A stretch of DNA of 6,282 nt, from contig JAODBP010000137.1 in assembly GCA_025464025.1 (NCBI GenBank), positions 1-6,282 on the forward strand. The letters are read 5' to 3'. How positions within the stretch are numbered: position 1 is the first letter of the stretch; the number at the start of each line of letters is the position of its first letter. Positions 5,870 to 6,282 of this stretch are shown here, piece by piece. A program made the translations under genes and the position numbers. The DNA is from Actinomycetes bacterium. GTDB lineage: Bacteria > Actinomycetota > Acidimicrobiia > Acidimicrobiales > CADCSY01. Under the pieces are notes generated by a model. The model searched no databases. It had not been told where the DNA came from and saw only the letters and a program-made list of their open reading frames with translations.

Positions 5870-5875
5870 ATCGTA
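5870..5875 (-). promoter_or_regulatory. Putative -10 box for a leaderless acetyltransferase transcript
   Basis: On the reverse strand TACGAT (5875 down to 5870) fits TAnnnT and ends six bases before the GTG start, so transcription would begin at or next to the start codon. No -35 match is visible. Confidence 0.4.
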
Positions 5876-5907
5876 GAGGCCGAGTTCCGCGTCGGCGGGT
5901 GACTGGC

Positions 5908-5913
5908 TATCCT
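5908..5913 (+). promoter_or_regulatory. Putative -10 box of the tRNA-Thr/tRNA-Met/rpmG unit
   Basis: TATCCT in the context TGGCTATCCT fits TAnnnT and resembles the GCTATCGT context before tRNA-Tyr. It ends 35 bases before the tRNA-Thr. A weak TTCCGC lies 17 bases upstream (5885-5890) as a possible -35. The box faces away from the acetyltransferase promoter. Confidence 0.35.
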
Positions 5914-5923
5914 TGCTCGTCCG

Positions 5924-5943
5924 ACGCGCGCCGGTGCGCGCGT
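5924..5943 (+). promoter_or_regulatory. Perfect 8-bp GC hairpin in the tRNA-Thr leader
   Basis: ACGCGCGC (5924-5931) and GCGCGCGT (5936-5943) are perfect complements around CGGT. The hairpin lies between the putative promoter and the tRNA, ending five bases before the mature 5' end. It may be a pre-tRNA processing or stability element, or a protein-binding palindrome. Confidence 0.4.
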
Positions 5944-5948
5944 AGAAC

Positions 5949-6024
5949 GCCCCCTTAGCTCAGTCGGTAGAGCATTTCCATGGTAAGGAAAAGGTCGTCA
6001 GTTCGATTCTGACAGGGGGCTCCA
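5949..6024 (+). tRNA. tRNA-Thr, anticodon GGT
   Basis: A complete cloverleaf is visible. The acceptor GCCCCCT (5949-5955) pairs with AGGGGGC (6014-6020). The D-stem is GCTC/GAGC. The anticodon stem TTTCC/GGAAA encloses ATGGTAA with anticodon GGT at 5982-5984. The T-stem GTCAG/CTGAC encloses TTCGATT. The discriminator is T6021 and CCA is encoded at 6022-6024. A small hairpin (CCCGC/GCGGG, 6025-6038) follows before the tRNA-Met. Confidence 0.96.
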
Positions 6025-6038
6025 CCCGCTCCGGCGGG
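6025..6038 (+). other. Small hairpin between tRNA-Thr and tRNA-Met
   Basis: CCCGC (6025-6029) and GCGGG (6034-6038) pair perfectly around TCCG, directly after the encoded CCA of tRNA-Thr. It probably separates the two tRNAs during processing of a shared precursor. It is short and could be chance in GC-rich sequence. Confidence 0.3.
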
Positions 6039-6049
6039 CGCAACACCAA

Positions 6050-6126
6050 GGCGGCGTAGCTCAGTTGGTTAGAGCACTCGGCTCATAATCGAGTTGTCGC
6101 CGGTTCAAATCCGGCCGCCGCTACCA
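6050..6126 (+). tRNA. tRNA-Met (elongator), anticodon CAT
   Basis: The acceptor GGCGGCG (6050-6056) pairs with CGCCGCT (6116-6122); the first pair is G-T. The D-stem is GCTC/GAGC. The anticodon stem CTCGG/TCGAG encloses CTCATAA, giving CAT. The T-stem GCCGG/CCGGC encloses TTCAAAT. The discriminator is A6123, with CCA encoded at 6124-6126. It lacks the initiator hallmarks (three G-C pairs in the anticodon stem, mismatch at 1-72), and the anticodon loop matches elongator Met. A lysidine-modified tRNA-Ile2 also carries CAT and is not fully excluded, but the position before rpmG favours Met. Confidence 0.92.
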
Positions 6127-6155
6127 AGACCGGCCAAAGACGAAGAGAGAGCCCC

Positions 6156-6282
6156 ATGGCCAGCGACAAGCGCGTGAAGGTGACGCTCGCCTGCGAGCAG
6201 TGCAAGCGCCGCAACTACATCACGATGAAGAACAAGCAGAACGATCGTGAGCGCATCGAGATGAAGAAGTACTGCCGGTGGG
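6156..6282 (+). CDS. rpmG: 50S ribosomal protein L33, N-terminal 42 residues (3' truncated)
   Basis: The reading frame runs off the window after 42 codons of what is usually a protein of about 50-55 residues. [27 protein letters not shown] is typical of bacterial L33, a small zinc-ribbon protein of the large subunit. The first zinc pair, Cys13 and Cys16, is present, and Cys40 is the first residue of the second pair. The next codons are CGG, TGG and then a codon beginning with G, so residue 43 cannot be the expected cysteine. AAGAGAGA before the ATG can serve as ribosome-binding site. The tRNA-Thr, tRNA-Met, rpmG order is the usual entry to the secE-nusG-rplKA region in Actinobacteria; that continuation is not visible here. 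Confidence 0.95.
   Translation, partial: MASDKRVKVTLACEQCKRRNYITMKNKQNDRERIEMKKYCRW

Noticed and set aside
6050..6126. Initiator tRNA-fMet
   Set aside because: The anticodon stem lacks three consecutive G-C pairs and position 1-72 is a G-T pair rather than the initiator mismatch.

Overview
The window is a dense, GC-rich stretch of actinobacterial chromosome. GTG starts, few Shine-Dalgarno sites, TAnnnT promoters and the gene families suggest a high-GC actinobacterium, possibly of the Acidimicrobiia type; that placement is an inference from style and synteny, not from a marker. All recognisable genes are housekeeping or core-metabolic. There is no transposase, integrase, CRISPR array, phage gene or toxin-antitoxin pair.

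Left part (1-3243, all forward): the 3' end of an acetyl-CoA synthetase gene runs into a 27-codon small ORF whose stop overlaps the GTG of a HAD-superfamily phosphatase resembling the 3'-phosphatase of polynucleotide kinases. After a 232-bp gap with an inverted repeat and a possible heat-shock half-site comes htpX, a membrane zinc protease. A secreted M23 (LytM-type) peptidoglycan peptidase with a Thr/Pro-rich linker follows.

Middle part (3241-5397): the M23 gene ends in a 7-bp triplicated repeat that carries stop codons in all six frames. It converges there on yajQ (reverse). yajQ diverges from a tRNA-Tyr gene, and their putative -10 boxes overlap. A strong hairpin after the tRNA is followed by an unusually short NagA-type deacetylase gene, then by a five-helix membrane protein whose ribosome-binding site lies in a small GNRA-loop hairpin.

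Right part (5372-6282): a GNAT acetyltransferase of the phosphinothricin/methionine-sulfone type lies on the reverse strand, overlaps the membrane protein gene tail to tail and probably has a leaderless GTG start. Divergent from it is a tRNA-Thr(GGT), tRNA-Met(CAT), rpmG series, the usual entrance to the secE-nusG-rplKA region in Actinobacteria. The window ends inside rpmG.

No new multi-gene system is evident. The points most worth a second look are the coupled small ORF at 321-404, the reduced NagA, the leaderless and overlapping promoters, the six-frame stop repeat, and an L33 protein whose last zinc cysteine seems to be absent.
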